Notes: a model not told the origin generated them from the sequence alone. A stretch of DNA of 31,407 bases from a virus (IMGVR_UViG_3300006310_000076:1-31407), one strand, 5' to 3'. Numbered from the stretch's first letter, positions 11,664 through 18,467 are shown. Numbers and translations are program-made.

Positions 11664-13335
11664 TAAAGTAATATTTGATATTGAAACAACAATGACTACA
11701 GATAAAATTTGGTGTATTGTTTGTAAACATAAGGATACTTATTATCAATTTAAAGAAGATAGAATACACAGGTTTGAAGAATTTTTAAAACAAACTAAAG
11801 AAGTTATTGGACATAACATTATTGGATTTGATATACCAGTTTTAAATAAAGCTTTTGGTTATAACATATTTAAAAATTGTAAGATAACTGATACATTAAT
11901 TTTATCTAGATTATTTAACCCTATGTTAGAGGGTGGGCATTCATTAAAAAATTGGGGTGAAAAACTTTATAAAAAGAAAATGGAGTTTGATAACTTTGAT
12001 TATTTTAGTGAAGAGATGTTAAAGTATTGTAGAAATGATGTTGATTTAACTGAGAAGTTATATAAATTTCTTTCTAAAAAGATGACAGACTTTGGAGAGT
12101 CAATTGAATTAGAACATAAGGTTGCCAAGATTATACAACGACAACATGAAAAAGGATTTATGATAGATGTTGTAGGTGCACATATGCTACAAGCTAAGTT
12201 CAAGGAGGACATGACTAGCTTACAATTAATAGTAAGAAAAACTTTTCCTCCATTAAAAATAGAAACAGAATTTATTCCTAAGTCTAATAATAAAACAAGA
12301 GGTTATGTTAAGGGAGTACCATTTACAAAAGTAAAATTTAAAGAATTTAATTTAGGTTCACGTCAACAAATAGCTGAACGATTAGTTATGTTAGGATGGA
12401 AACCTAAAAAGAAAACAGATAAAGGACATATCATAGTTGATGAAAAAGTTTTATCAGAAATTAAAAATATTCCTGAAGCTGAATTAATAAAAAAATTTCT
12501 CACTCTTCAGAAAAGAATTGCTCAAGTCAGTTCTTGGATTGAAGCTACTAGAGAAGATGGGAGAGTACATGGCAAAGTAATTACCAATGGTACAATTACT
12601 GGAAGGATGAGCCATCAGTCGCCCAATATGGCACAAGTTCCTGCTGTGTATTCACCCTACGGAAAAGAATGCAGAGAGTTATGGATTACAAACAAAGGTT
12701 ATAAATTAGTAGGTGTTGATGCTTCAGGACTTGAGTTGAGGATGTTAGCACACTACATGAACGATAAGGAATATACACATGAAATCATTAATGGAGATAT
12801 ACACACAACAAATCAGATTAGGACTGGCTTGGAGTCAAGAGATGAGGCGAAGACATTTATATACGCACTCATTTATGGAGCAGGTTCAAAAAAAATCGGA
12901 AGTATCATCAAAAGGTCTGAAAGAGATGGAGAAAGAGTTAAAGAAAAATTTCTTAGAGCTACACCAAGTTTTAAACGACTACGAGAAAGAGTGGATGGAG
13001 TGGCTCAAAAAAGATGGCTCAGAGGTCTCGACCAAAGAAAAATCCTCATAAGACACCCCCACGCTGCGTTAAACACCCTATTACAGGGTGCTGGTGCGTG
13101 TGTTATGAAGAAAGCGTTGACATTACTAGACCAATATGTTATAAATAAACGAATCAAAGCTTATCCTATTGTTAATGTACATGATGAGTTTCAATATGAG
13201 GTTGAAGATAGTAGAGCCGAAGAGTTTGGAAACTTAGCAGTACAATCAATAAGAGAGGCAGGAAAGGAATTAAAAATAAGGTGTCCGTTAGATGGAAAAT
13301 ATAAAATCGGAAACAACTGGGCAGAAACGCATTGA
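11653..13335 (+). CDS. Family A DNA polymerase (T7 gp5-like)
   Basis: A 560-aa replicative polymerase with proofreading. Exonuclease motifs: Exo I FDIETT (D9, E11), Exo II NIIGFD (N55, D60), Exo III YCRND (Y125, D129). Polymerase motifs: TGRMSHQSPNMAQVP (317-330), motif A DASGLELRM (D356), motif B R396-x3-K400-x3-Y404-x3-Y408, motif C VHDE (H510, D511). Y404 aligns with T7 Tyr526 / E. coli Phe762. T7 gp5 is about 704 aa; the shortening includes the thumb region (about 199-232), where T7 carries its thioredoxin-binding loop, so thioredoxin may not be the processivity factor here. It overlaps the helicase gene by 11 bases and the nuclease gene by 44. Confidence 0.96.
   Translation: MTFDKVIFDIETTMTTDKIWCIVCKHKDTYYQFKEDRIHRFEEFLKQTKEVIGHNIIGFDIPVLNKAFGYNIFKNCKITDTLILSRLFNPMLEGGHSLKNWGEKLYKKKMEFDNFDYFSEEMLKYCRNDVDLTEKLYKFLSKKMTDFGESIELEHKVAKIIQRQHEKGFMIDVVGAHMLQAKFKEDMTSLQLIVRKTFPPLKIETEFIPKSNNKTRGYVKGVPFTKVKFKEFNLGSRQQIAERLVMLGWKPKKKTDKGHIIVDEKVLSEIKNIPEAELIKKFLTLQKRIAQVSSWIEATREDGRVHGKVITNGTITGRMSHQSPNMAQVPAVYSPYGKECRELWITNKGYKLVGVDASGLELRMLAHYMNDKEYTHEIINGDIHTTNQIRTGLESRDEAKTFIYALIYGAGSKKIGSIIKRSERDGERVKEKFLRATPSFKRLRERVDGVAQKRWLRGLDQRKILIRHPHAALNTLLQGAGACVMKKALTLLDQYVINKRIKAYPIVNVHDEFQYEVEDSRAEEFGNLAVQSIREAGKELKIRCPLDGKYKIGNNWAETH
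13117..13145 (+). promoter_or_regulatory. Internal promoter in the polymerase gene
   Basis: TTGACA at 13117-13122, 14 bases, TGT at 13137-13139, then TATAAA at 13140-13145. A perfect -35, an extended -10 and 17-bp spacing, the same layout as 9391 and 9893. A start near 13152 would give a transcript for the nuclease and SET genes, about 140 bases before ATG 13292. Confidence 0.6.
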
Positions 13336-14221
13336 TACAATAGCTACTGATATTAAAACTTTAGTAGCTGGAATATCAAATGGTAAACCTGCTAACGTCA
13401 CAGAAGAAAACATGGATAAGTTCCTTAAGAATATTAAGGAAGCTTTTAATTCATGGAACAATCCTATTAGAGAAAAAGATGGGAAGTTAAGAATGTCAGT
13501 ACTAGGTAAACCACCTAGACAATTATGGTATGATAGATTTAGTCCAAAGAAAACTAAATCTTATGATGCTAGTTTAAATATTAAATTTTTATATGGACAT
13601 ATCTTAGAACATTTATTATTATATCTAGCAGAATTAACTGGACATAAAATAGGAGACCAACAAAAGAAAGTAGAGATAGATAATATTAAAGGACATATAG
13701 ATGCGACAGTAGATGGTGAAGTGTGTGATGTTAAGTCAGCATCATCATTTAGTTTTAAGAAATTTAAAACAGGAGAGTTAGTTGGTGATGACCCATTTGG
13801 TTATCATGCCCAGTTATCAGGATATGAAACAGGTATGGGTACAAATGGAGGAGGTTTTTTGGTTATGGATAAATCAAGTGGAGATGTTTGTTTCTATAAA
13901 CCTGATGAGTTAGCTAAACCTAATGTTACAACTTTAATTAAAACTTTACAAGATACATTAAAGAGTAAGACACCACCTGAGAAGTGTTATCAATTATCAG
14001 AAACAAAAGGTGGAAATAAATCATTACCTATTGGTTGTCAGTTTTGTGCACATAAATGGGAATGTTATAAGGATGCTAATGATGGTAAAGGATTAAGAGT
14101 ATTTAAATATTCTAATAAGTTTGTTTATTTAGCTGAAGTAAATAGACAACCTAATGTTGAAGAGATAACTAAAAACTTTTCAGAAGAATTAAAAACATAT
14201 GGAAAAAGAAAAGTTGTATAA
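13292..14221 (+). CDS. PD-(D/E)XK exonuclease (RecB/Cas4-like)
   Basis: A 309-aa nuclease in the slot of T7 gp6 exonuclease, just after the polymerase. It would degrade host DNA or process replication intermediates. Motifs: KPPRQLWYD (73-81), E106 in GHILEHLL, GHIDATV (D137), CDVKSAS (D146-x-K148) and QLSGY (Q174). Cysteines at 232, 249, 252 and 258 (CQFCAHKWEC) could hold an Fe-S cluster or zinc, as in Cas4/AddB-type nucleases, although here all four are C-terminal. There is no clear ribosome site; the start overlaps the polymerase by 44 bases, so coupling is likely. Confidence 0.8.
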   Translation: MENIKSETTGQKRIDTIATDIKTLVAGISNGKPANVTEENMDKFLKNIKEAFNSWNNPIREKDGKLRMSVLGKPPRQLWYDRFSPKKTKSYDASLNIKFLYGHILEHLLLYLAELTGHKIGDQQKKVEIDNIKGHIDATVDGEVCDVKSASSFSFKKFKTGELVGDDPFGYHAQLSGYETGMGTNGGGFLVMDKSSGDVCFYKPDELAKPNVTTLIKTLQDTLKSKTPPEKCYQLSETKGGNKSLPIGCQFCAHKWECYKDANDGKGLRVFKYSNKFVYLAEVNRQPNVEEITKNFSEELKTYGKRKVV

Positions 14222-14606
14222 ACCATTACCTGATAATGAATGTATTAACCTTACAATTGCTAAGAGTAAGATACAAGGGTTAGGATTGTTTACTAAATTG
14301 TTTGCACCAAAGGGTGTTAATTTTGGTGTGAGTCATTATAAAATTAAAGATGAATTAATACGCACACCTTTAGGAGGTTTTATAAATCATTCAGATAAAC
14401 CTAATTGTGAGAAAGTAAAATCTCTAGATACAAATTATAGTAAATATAATTTAATTGCTATAAGAGATATAAAAGCATGGGAAGAACTAACTGTTAAGTA
14501 TACATTTTATAATATGGGAAGTAATGGTAAAAATCTTTCTGTATCAGAGAAACTACAGAATGAATTAGAACCTATTGTTAATGCTCCTATGATGGACTTG
14601 GAATAA
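14199..14606 (+). CDS. SET-domain protein lysine methyltransferase, 135 aa
   Basis: A minimal SET domain, the fold of S-adenosylmethionine-dependent protein lysine methyltransferases. The motifs are in order: KIQGLGLFTK (24-33, SAM-binding GxG), GGFINHSDKPNCE (59-71, the N-H-S-x-x-P-N signature that forms the pseudoknot and SAM site) and EELTVKYTFY (95-104, with the catalytic-type Tyr101/Tyr104). No post-SET cysteines or substrate domains are present. It is similar in size to the chlorella-virus vSET (about 119 aa). It overlaps the nuclease gene by 23 bases and is co-transcribed with replication genes. The substrate is unknown; ribosomal, nucleoid or phage proteins are candidates. Confidence 0.85.
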   Translation: MEKEKLYKPLPDNECINLTIAKSKIQGLGLFTKLFAPKGVNFGVSHYKIKDELIRTPLGGFINHSDKPNCEKVKSLDTNYSKYNLIAIRDIKAWEELTVKYTFYNMGSNGKNLSVSEKLQNELEPIVNAPMMDLE

Positions 14607-14722
14607 TGTTAACAATGGCTAAAGCTATAGTGGGTTTTTTATTATTAAGTCTTACTGGAGGACTTATAATTTATTTTCTTAAAGATTATAAATATATTTA
14701 TAAGAAGAAGAAAAAGAAATGA
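14606..14722 (+). CDS. Membrane peptide with poly-lysine tail, 38 aa
   Basis: The ATG overlaps the SET stop (TAATG); a second ATG at 14615 is possible. One hydrophobic segment (KAIVGFLLLSLTGGLIIYFL) is followed by a cytoplasmic-type YKYIYKKKKKK tail. The stop overlaps the next start (ATGA). Function unknown. Confidence 0.55.
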   Translation: MLTMAKAIVGFLLLSLTGGLIIYFLKDYKYIYKKKKKK

Positions 14723-14886
14723 ATTGTTGGCATTGTAAGACAGAATTAATATGGGGTGGAGACCATGATATCGAAGAAGAGGAAGAAGAGTATTCTATGG
14801 TAACAAATTTAAGTTGTCCGAGTTGTAAATCTATAGTTGATGTATATTATCCAAAGGAAAAAAATGAACACCAAACAAATGAGTAA
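14719..14886 (+). CDS. Zinc-ribbon protein, 55 aa
   Basis: Two Cys-x2-Cys knuckles, MNCWHCKTELIWGGDHD at the N-terminus and NLSCPSCKS later, are separated by an acidic Glu run. The layout matches a widespread small phage zinc ribbon of unknown function. It starts within the previous gene (ATGA) and overlaps the next by 23 bases. Confidence 0.75.
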   Translation: MNCWHCKTELIWGGDHDIEEEEEEYSMVTNLSCPSCKSIVDVYYPKEKNEHQTNE

Positions 14887-15175
14887 GATAAGAAACAAAG
14901 CTAAACATATTATGGTTGAATGGCTTAAAGGATTATTAAATCCTGATGAACAAAAGAAAGTTAATGTTAAGAATGTATTTAAATTATTACCGAATCAAAC
15001 TCATTATTGGCAAGGAACTACATTACGTTTACAACCTTGGTCTTATAAATGGATAGTTAAAAAATTAAAAAAGAATCCTCATTGGACTATAGATGATTTA
15101 AATGATAGCTTAGAACCCACAGAAAGAGATAAAAGGAGAGCAAGGATGGCTAAAGAAGGTCCAATTGCTATGTAA
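14864..15175 (+). CDS. Hypothetical basic protein, 103 aa
   Basis: ATG 14864 follows AAAGGAA; an in-frame TTG at 14837 is less likely. Contains KAKHIMVEWLKGLLNPDEQK and LQPWSYKWIVKKLKKNP, the latter a Trp-rich basic helix suggesting nucleic-acid binding. It shares one base with the next gene (TAATG). The family is unnamed. Confidence 0.65.
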   Translation: MNTKQMSKIRNKAKHIMVEWLKGLLNPDEQKKVNVKNVFKLLPNQTHYWQGTTLRLQPWSYKWIVKKLKKNPHWTIDDLNDSLEPTERDKRRARMAKEGPIAM

Positions 15176-15417
15176 TGACAGACAAAGGAATGTTTAAAGG
15201 TACGACATATGATTCATTAAGTAAGCAGGTAGATGGGAATCATTATAACTCTATGAAGATTCAACCTGCAGAATTTATTAATGAAAATAAAATTTTGTTT
15301 GCAGAAGGGAATGCGATTAAGTATATATGCAGACATCAAAAAAAAGGAAAGAAGAAGGATATAGAAAAGGCAATACACTATCTAGAAATGATATTGGAAA
15401 GGGACTATGATGATTAA
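15175..15417 (+). CDS. DUF3310 protein, T7 gp1.7 nucleotide kinase-like, 80 aa
   Basis: Matches the DUF3310 pattern: QVDGNHYNSMKIQPAEFI, then FAEGNAIKYICRHQKKG and KKDIEKAIHYLEMIL. T7 gp1.7, which has nucleotide (TMP) kinase activity, carries this domain in a longer protein. Here only the core is present, so enzymatic activity is uncertain. It lies in the operon after the replication genes, fitting a role in nucleotide supply. Confidence 0.75.
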   Translation: MTDKGMFKGTTYDSLSKQVDGNHYNSMKIQPAEFINENKILFAEGNAIKYICRHQKKGKKKDIEKAIHYLEMILERDYDD

Positions 15418-15739
15418 TGAGAGTACTATAACTCAATTAGAAAAAAGAGCAAGAGGTTTTCGTAGAATAATTTCTGCTCTTAACGATTTACCTATGTATG
15501 GAATTACTCCTCACATAGATAAAATGTTATACATAAGAATAGGTGAACTTAAAGAACATCTAAAGAAGAAGATAACTAGAAACAATGAAAAGTTAAATGA
15601 AATTCATACAACAAGTGTGGATAGTTTAATAGATGATGATGGGCAAGGAGGAGAAATAGGTGAGGTGAGAACTGAACCTAGTTTTGTAAGTAAAGACTAC
15701 TCTTCTAAAATAGAAAGCGTTATAAAAAATGATGACTGA
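15407..15739 (+). CDS. Hypothetical protein, 110 aa
   Basis: The ATGATG start lies just before the previous stop. The N-terminal half is helical and basic (MMINESTITQLEKRARGFRR); the second half is acidic and apparently flexible, with a DDDGQGGEIGE stretch. Function unknown. It overlaps the next gene by 11 bases. Confidence 0.6.
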   Translation: MMINESTITQLEKRARGFRRIISALNDLPMYGITPHIDKMLYIRIGELKEHLKKKITRNNEKLNEIHTTSVDSLIDDDGQGGEIGEVRTEPSFVSKDYSSKIESVIKNDD

Positions 15740-15932
15740 AGAACAAGATAGGGCTGAAGCATTATCTTATGAAGATGAAATTAGTTCAAGAAGAACTGTA
15801 ACTATTCCTTTAAGAGAGTATGATGAATTAAAAAAAGAACAAGGTTTTATAAAAGATAAATCTTTAATTGCTATAATAGATAAGATAGAAGAACTTGTTA
15901 GAGCATTAAGAAAACATATCGTAAGAAAATAA
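15729..15932 (+). CDS. Hypothetical charged helical protein, 67 aa
   Basis: Starts in the previous gene (ATGATGACTGA). Contains RRTVTIPLREYDELKKEQGF and an IIDKIEELVRALRKHI helix. The TVTIPLREYDEL segment resembles the beta-strand-plus-helix start of small phage regulators, but I cannot name a family. Confidence 0.6.
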   Translation: MMTEEQDRAEALSYEDEISSRRTVTIPLREYDELKKEQGFIKDKSLIAIIDKIEELVRALRKHIVRK

Positions 15933-16265
15933 ATGGTAGATAAAATTTATGATTTAAAAGGTAAACCTATTACAGGTGGACCCCCTGCTATTTATAATAT
16001 GAGATTATGTTTAGTTGGAATGGATGATATAGATATACAAAATGTACTAACATTTGGTATAGCTGATGATGGATTCTTTATGGTGAAGAGTATTAACAAT
16101 CCAAGACTTCCAGTCTTTATGACAAATCCTATTAGAGTTAGAAGTGTAGAGATATATAAAAAGGGCGATAAACCATTAACTAAGTTAAGAAAAGATAAAG
16201 GTGATGATGACTTTTTTGTTGACTTAATGAGAAAAGCTAGTGCAACTCCCTCGAAAATTAAATAA
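15933..16265 (+). CDS. Hypothetical protein, 110 aa
   Basis: The ATG follows the previous TAA directly, with no Shine-Dalgarno, implying coupling. Strand-rich and globular (PAIYNMRLCLVGMDDIDIQN), with MTNPIRVRSVEIYKKGDK near the middle and an acidic Asp run. Function unknown. Confidence 0.6.
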   Translation: MVDKIYDLKGKPITGGPPAIYNMRLCLVGMDDIDIQNVLTFGIADDGFFMVKSINNPRLPVFMTNPIRVRSVEIYKKGDKPLTKLRKDKGDDDFFVDLMRKASATPSKIK

Positions 16266-16278
16266 ATCTAAAAGAACC

Positions 16279-16308
16279 AAAAAAAAAGAAGCCGATTTAA
16301 TGGGCTTC
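16279..16308 (-). terminator. Minus-strand intrinsic terminator of the late operon
   Basis: Read on the minus strand, GAAGCC and GGCTTC form a 6-bp stem (16303-16308 with 16288-16293) around a 9-nt loop, followed by nine U residues (16279-16287). It lies about 185 bases downstream of the last minus-strand gene and overlaps the start of the plus-strand gene at 16300. On the plus strand no U run follows. Confidence 0.75.
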
Positions 16309-16497
16309 AAATTAATTATTAATAATCAAGGACAGTTTATTAGTGAATTAAAAACTTTTCCTATGGATAAGATTCCTGTCTATTTTAAAAAGGAAAATGC
16401 AGGGGTAATACAAGCTATGTTGAGAGAGTGTAAAACTAATTTTACAGAATTACATACGTACTTAGAAAAAATTGCAAGGGATGTTTTTCATTCCTAA
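16300..16497 (+). CDS. Hypothetical protein, 65 aa
   Basis: I place the start at ATG 16300 (MGFKLIINNQGQF); an upstream GTG at 16240 is possible. It contains MDKIPVYFKKENAGVIQAML. It is the last plus-strand gene, transcribed head-on against the minus-strand operon, whose last gene overlaps its 3' end by 4 bases. The start codon sits in the loop of the minus-strand terminator hairpin. Function unknown. Confidence 0.55.
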   Translation: MGFKLIINNQGQFISELKTFPMDKIPVYFKKENAGVIQAMLRECKTNFTELHTYLEKIARDVFHS

Positions 16498-16745
16498 GTA
16501 GGAGTTCCTATAGGTTCAACCTCAAAAACTTTATCAACAGGTAAACAATTATACATCATTTTTATTTGTTGGTCTTTGAATTGTTGTACCCCTATAGACC
16601 GCATATAGTTTTCAGCAACTTCCGCAATATGATAATAACCTTTGTACATACATTGTTCTTCTGTTTCAAATTTCCAATCATTATGAGTAAGAGGTGGTAG
16701 ACATCCCATCATACCACATATTGTTATTACCAAAGCTATTTTCAT
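16494..16745 (-). CDS. Secreted or lipoprotein-like small protein, 83 aa
   Basis: An N-terminal signal-like segment (MKIALVITICGMMGC) resembles a lipoprotein signal with an atypical lipobox at Cys15. The mature part has DWKFETEEQCMYKGYYHIAE and FKDQQIKMMYNC. The two cysteines and the WKFETxEQC pattern recur, from memory, in small marine-phage proteins. It is the last gene of the minus-strand operon. Confidence 0.65.
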   Translation of the reverse strand: MKIALVITICGMMGCLPPLTHNDWKFETEEQCMYKGYYHIAEVAENYMRSIGVQQFKDQQIKMMYNCLPVDKVFEVEPIGTPT

Positions 16746-16819
16746 TTTCTTTTTTTGCGTCTTCTTCTATACCAGCGTCTCTTTTTAAGGAAATAAGCAT
16801 ACAGTTTAATCGTCATCAT
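16742..16819 (-). CDS. Arginine/lysine-rich micropeptide, 25 aa
   Basis: The start (ATGATG) follows GAAGGAAG and overlaps the previous gene's end; its stop overlaps the next ATG (ATGA). After MMTIKLYAYFL nearly every residue is Lys or Arg (KKRRWYRRRRKKRK). The ribosome site and overlaps support translation, but the small size makes it uncertain. RNA- or membrane-binding is possible. Confidence 0.4.
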   Translation of the reverse strand: MMTIKLYAYFLKKRRWYRRRRKKRK

Positions 16820-17009
16820 CTTCCTTCGGTCTTACCTTACCGAAAATAATTTTATAATTCATCTTAATATTTTGCTCCATGTCAGTACTCAAAGGTTTAC
16901 CTGAGATACCAATCGAGTGTCGTGTATTTTCACACCCTGAGATTAAAAAGAATAAAATACTAAAAAGGAATATAGTTATATATCGAACCCACGCATTAAT
17001 TGTTTTCAT
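16806..17009 (-). CDS. Small lipoprotein, 67 aa
   Basis: I start at the ATG at 17009, giving MKTINAWVRYITIFLFSILF and lipobox LISGC. An upstream in-frame ATG would add an Arg-rich extension that hides the signal. The mature part is short and ends in EDDDD. It overlaps the preceding TM/coil gene. A small outer-membrane lipoprotein next to membrane coiled-coil proteins recalls Rz1-type spanin partners, but that is inference. Confidence 0.6.
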   Translation of the reverse strand: MKTINAWVRYITIFLFSILFFLISGCENTRHSIGISGKPLSTDMEQNIKMNYKIIFGKVRPKEDDDD

Positions 17010-17193
17010 TTTTTTTCTTGCGTTTCTTCTTCTTCTTAAAATTTTTAGAGTTCGATACTTCATTTTGAATAGTCGCCACCTTCTCCTTAATCAAAACCAT
17101 ATCTTTTGATATGCTATAAGTTTCCTTTAAATTCCATCCTCCAAGTGCTAATAGTATAGCAATCAGGATTGTTATAAGTTTTTCGTTTATCAT
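16996..17193 (-). CDS. Membrane protein with polybasic tail, 65 aa; paralogue of the gene at 18210
   Basis: An N-terminal transmembrane segment (LITILIAILLALGGW) leads to a short coiled coil (MVLIKEKVATIQNEV) and a KKKKKRKKK tail. The first 45 residues parallel the protein at 18210-18467 (ITILI...GW...TxS.S...K). This suggests duplication. It overlaps its neighbours on both sides. It might be involved in lysis, unproven. Confidence 0.6.
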   Translation of the reverse strand: MINEKLITILIAILLALGGWNLKETYSISKDMVLIKEKVATIQNEVSNSKNFKKKKKRKKKNENN

Positions 17194-17264
17194 ATATTTT
17201 TTAAATCATAGATAACATAGATTATAAAACAGAACAGTAGAATTAAACCTATGATATCCATCAT
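17190..17264 (-). CDS. Single-span membrane peptide, 24 aa
   Basis: Between the Lys-rich gene and the gene at 16996. MMDIIGLILLFCFIIYVIYD is one hydrophobic helix. Its stop overlaps the next ATG (ATGA), but there is no clear ribosome site. Function unknown. Confidence 0.45.
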   Translation of the reverse strand: MMDIIGLILLFCFIIYVIYDLKNI

Positions 17265-17268
17265 TCAA

Positions 17269-17424
17269 CTATCTTTTCTTTTTCTTATTTTTTTTATTTT
17301 TCTTTTTGCCTTTTTTCTTTTTCTTTTTAGCCATGTGTTTCTCCTTTCTTATATTTACCGCTTTCATGCGGTTATAATCTTCTTCACTAATATCGTCAAC
17401 ACCAAACTCTGCTTCATCATGCAT
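17269..17424 (-). CDS. Acidic-to-polylysine protein, 51 aa
   Basis: Begins directly after the previous TAA with an acidic segment (MHDEAEFGVDDISEEDYNRM) and ends in about 20 residues that are mostly Lys (MAKKKKKKGKKKNKK and more). An internal in-frame ATG at 17334, seven bases after AAAGGAG, could make the 21-aa polybasic tail alone. The T-rich stretch 17271-17330 is therefore coding, not a simple repeat. Function unknown. Confidence 0.5.
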   Translation of the reverse strand: MHDEAEFGVDDISEEDYNRMKAVNIRKEKHMAKKKKKKGKKKNKKNKKKKR

Positions 17425-17871
17425 TTATTCATAACTTTTCTTTTGTTTATAAGCTGCTTTATGTTTACCTAATATTTTTAAAATTTTCCAATCTCCATTC
17501 TCTTGTATTTCTACTAATGCATCTACCTTATCACAAGCAAAAACAAATCTTGTACCACCCATTAACTTTCTATGTTTAGGGTCTCTATATTTTAATTCTG
17601 CTTTTCTTTTTTCTTTAAGACAATGACCCATATTAACTGCGGCTCTATGGTCCACTAAATACTTAGTTCCATCTTCACCTACAGCAAATATACATACTGC
17701 AAAGACAACACCTTTTTCAGGAGCTGAAGGACTTAAATCAACTAATCCTTTTTTCTTTGCAACATCTTCAGCTTCACCTGCATAAACAAAAACAATACTC
17801 ATACAAAATATAAGGAAAGCTAACACCCATATTTTTCCTGAACTAATAAAATCTTTCCAATAATTATTCAT
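17425..17871 (-). CDS. Secreted cysteine-containing protein, 148 aa
   Basis: A signal peptide (KIWVLAFLIFCMSIVFVYA) with a likely cleavage site after VYA. The mature protein carries MGHCLKEKRKAE and RFVFACDKVDALVEI. The C-L-K-x-K-R ... V-F-x-C pattern is shared with the next gene, so they appear paralogous. Three mature cysteines could form a disulfide, matching periplasmic export. The function is unknown. It overlaps the preceding gene by 8 bases. Confidence 0.65.
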   Translation of the reverse strand: MNNYWKDFISSGKIWVLAFLIFCMSIVFVYAGEAEDVAKKKGLVDLSPSAPEKGVVFAVCIFAVGEDGTKYLVDHRAAVNMGHCLKEKRKAELKYRDPKHRKLMGGTRFVFACDKVDALVEIQENGDWKILKILGKHKAAYKQKKSYE

Positions 17872-18085
17872 CTAATACCTTTACAATTCTATAACCATAT
17901 TTGGAATCTGGTTCTTCTTCAATCTTTGCTTTAACAATTTTACATTTAAAAACCACACGTTCAGGATTTAATTCACGAGAAGCTATGCGTTTTGATTTTA
18001 AACAGGCACCTAAGTCAGGTTTATAAACGTGCTCTATCATTGAACCATTTAAAAATAATAGTAAAGCTGTAACTGTTTCAATCAT
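17864..18085 (-). CDS. Small exported-type protein, 73 aa; paralogue of the gene at 17425
   Basis: A short hydrophobic N-terminus (MIETVTALLLFLNGS) precedes ACLKSKRIASRELNPE, RVVFKCKIVKAKIEEE and RIVKVLDE. These match the C-terminal half of the downstream protein. Two conserved cysteines could pair. The start overlaps the upstream stop (TAATG). The family is common in marine phages, from memory, without assigned function. Confidence 0.65.
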   Translation of the reverse strand: MIETVTALLLFLNGSMIEHVYKPDLGACLKSKRIASRELNPERVVFKCKIVKAKIEEEPDSKYGYRIVKVLDE

Positions 18086-18210
18086 TATTTTTTTCCTTTT
18101 CCAAAGTAATGTTCAGATGGTTCATAATTCCAACGCATACCTTTATGTCCTCTAACTGTAGCGTACCACATTCTTAATCTTACTATCAATTTTCTAACTG
18201 GTCTTGACAT
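18085..18210 (-). CDS. Small basic protein, 41 aa
   Basis: TAATG overlaps with both neighbours show that it belongs to a translationally coupled chain. The sequence is MSRPVRKLIVRLRMWYATVR followed by GHKGMRWNYEPSEHYFG and a Lys tail. An amphipathic basic N-terminal helix might bind membrane or nucleic acid. Function unknown. Confidence 0.6.
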   Translation of the reverse strand: MSRPVRKLIVRLRMWYATVRGHKGMRWNYEPSEHYFGKGKK

Positions 18211-18467
18211 TAGTAGTTATAACTAGATGAAGAATCTGAAGTATTTTCTAAAGCTTCAAATAATTTTTTATGTTGTCTTATAATATCTTCATCTTTATCC
18301 ATCATGTCAGACATCTTATCTTGTAGTTTTTCAACTGTTCTTTCTAATTTACTTACCTTATCAACTTGAACAGCTTGGTTAGTAGATAAAGAAAATGTTT
18401 GAGTTAACACCCAACCTGAAACAGCTAACATAACTCCAATAAGAATTGTTATAATTTTATCCATCAT
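18210..18467 (-). CDS. Membrane-anchored coiled-coil protein, 85 aa
   Basis: A transmembrane segment at 4-23 (KIITILIGVMLAVSGWVL) is followed by a charged coiled coil (DKVSKLERTVEKLQDKMSDM) and a Ser/Tyr-rich end. It is a likely paralogue of the gene at 16996, and neighbours another TM/coil protein. Rz-type inner-membrane spanins share this architecture, but no sequence signature proves it. Confidence 0.6.
   Translation of the reverse strand: MMDKIITILIGVMLAVSGWVLTQTFSLSTNQAVQVDKVSKLERTVEKLQDKMSDMMDKDEDIIRQHKKLFEALENTSDSSSSYNY

Noticed and set aside
11453-11769. Two minus-strand open frames across the helicase/polymerase junction
   Set aside because: Antisense shadows of two clearly identified genes.
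12779-13051. 90-aa open frame inside the polymerase gene
   Set aside because: It lies in another frame between polymerase motifs A and C; composition fits a shadow of the polymerase.
17271-17330. T-rich, apparently simple-sequence DNA
   Set aside because: Explained by lysine codons of a minus-strand gene with a proper start and ribosome site.
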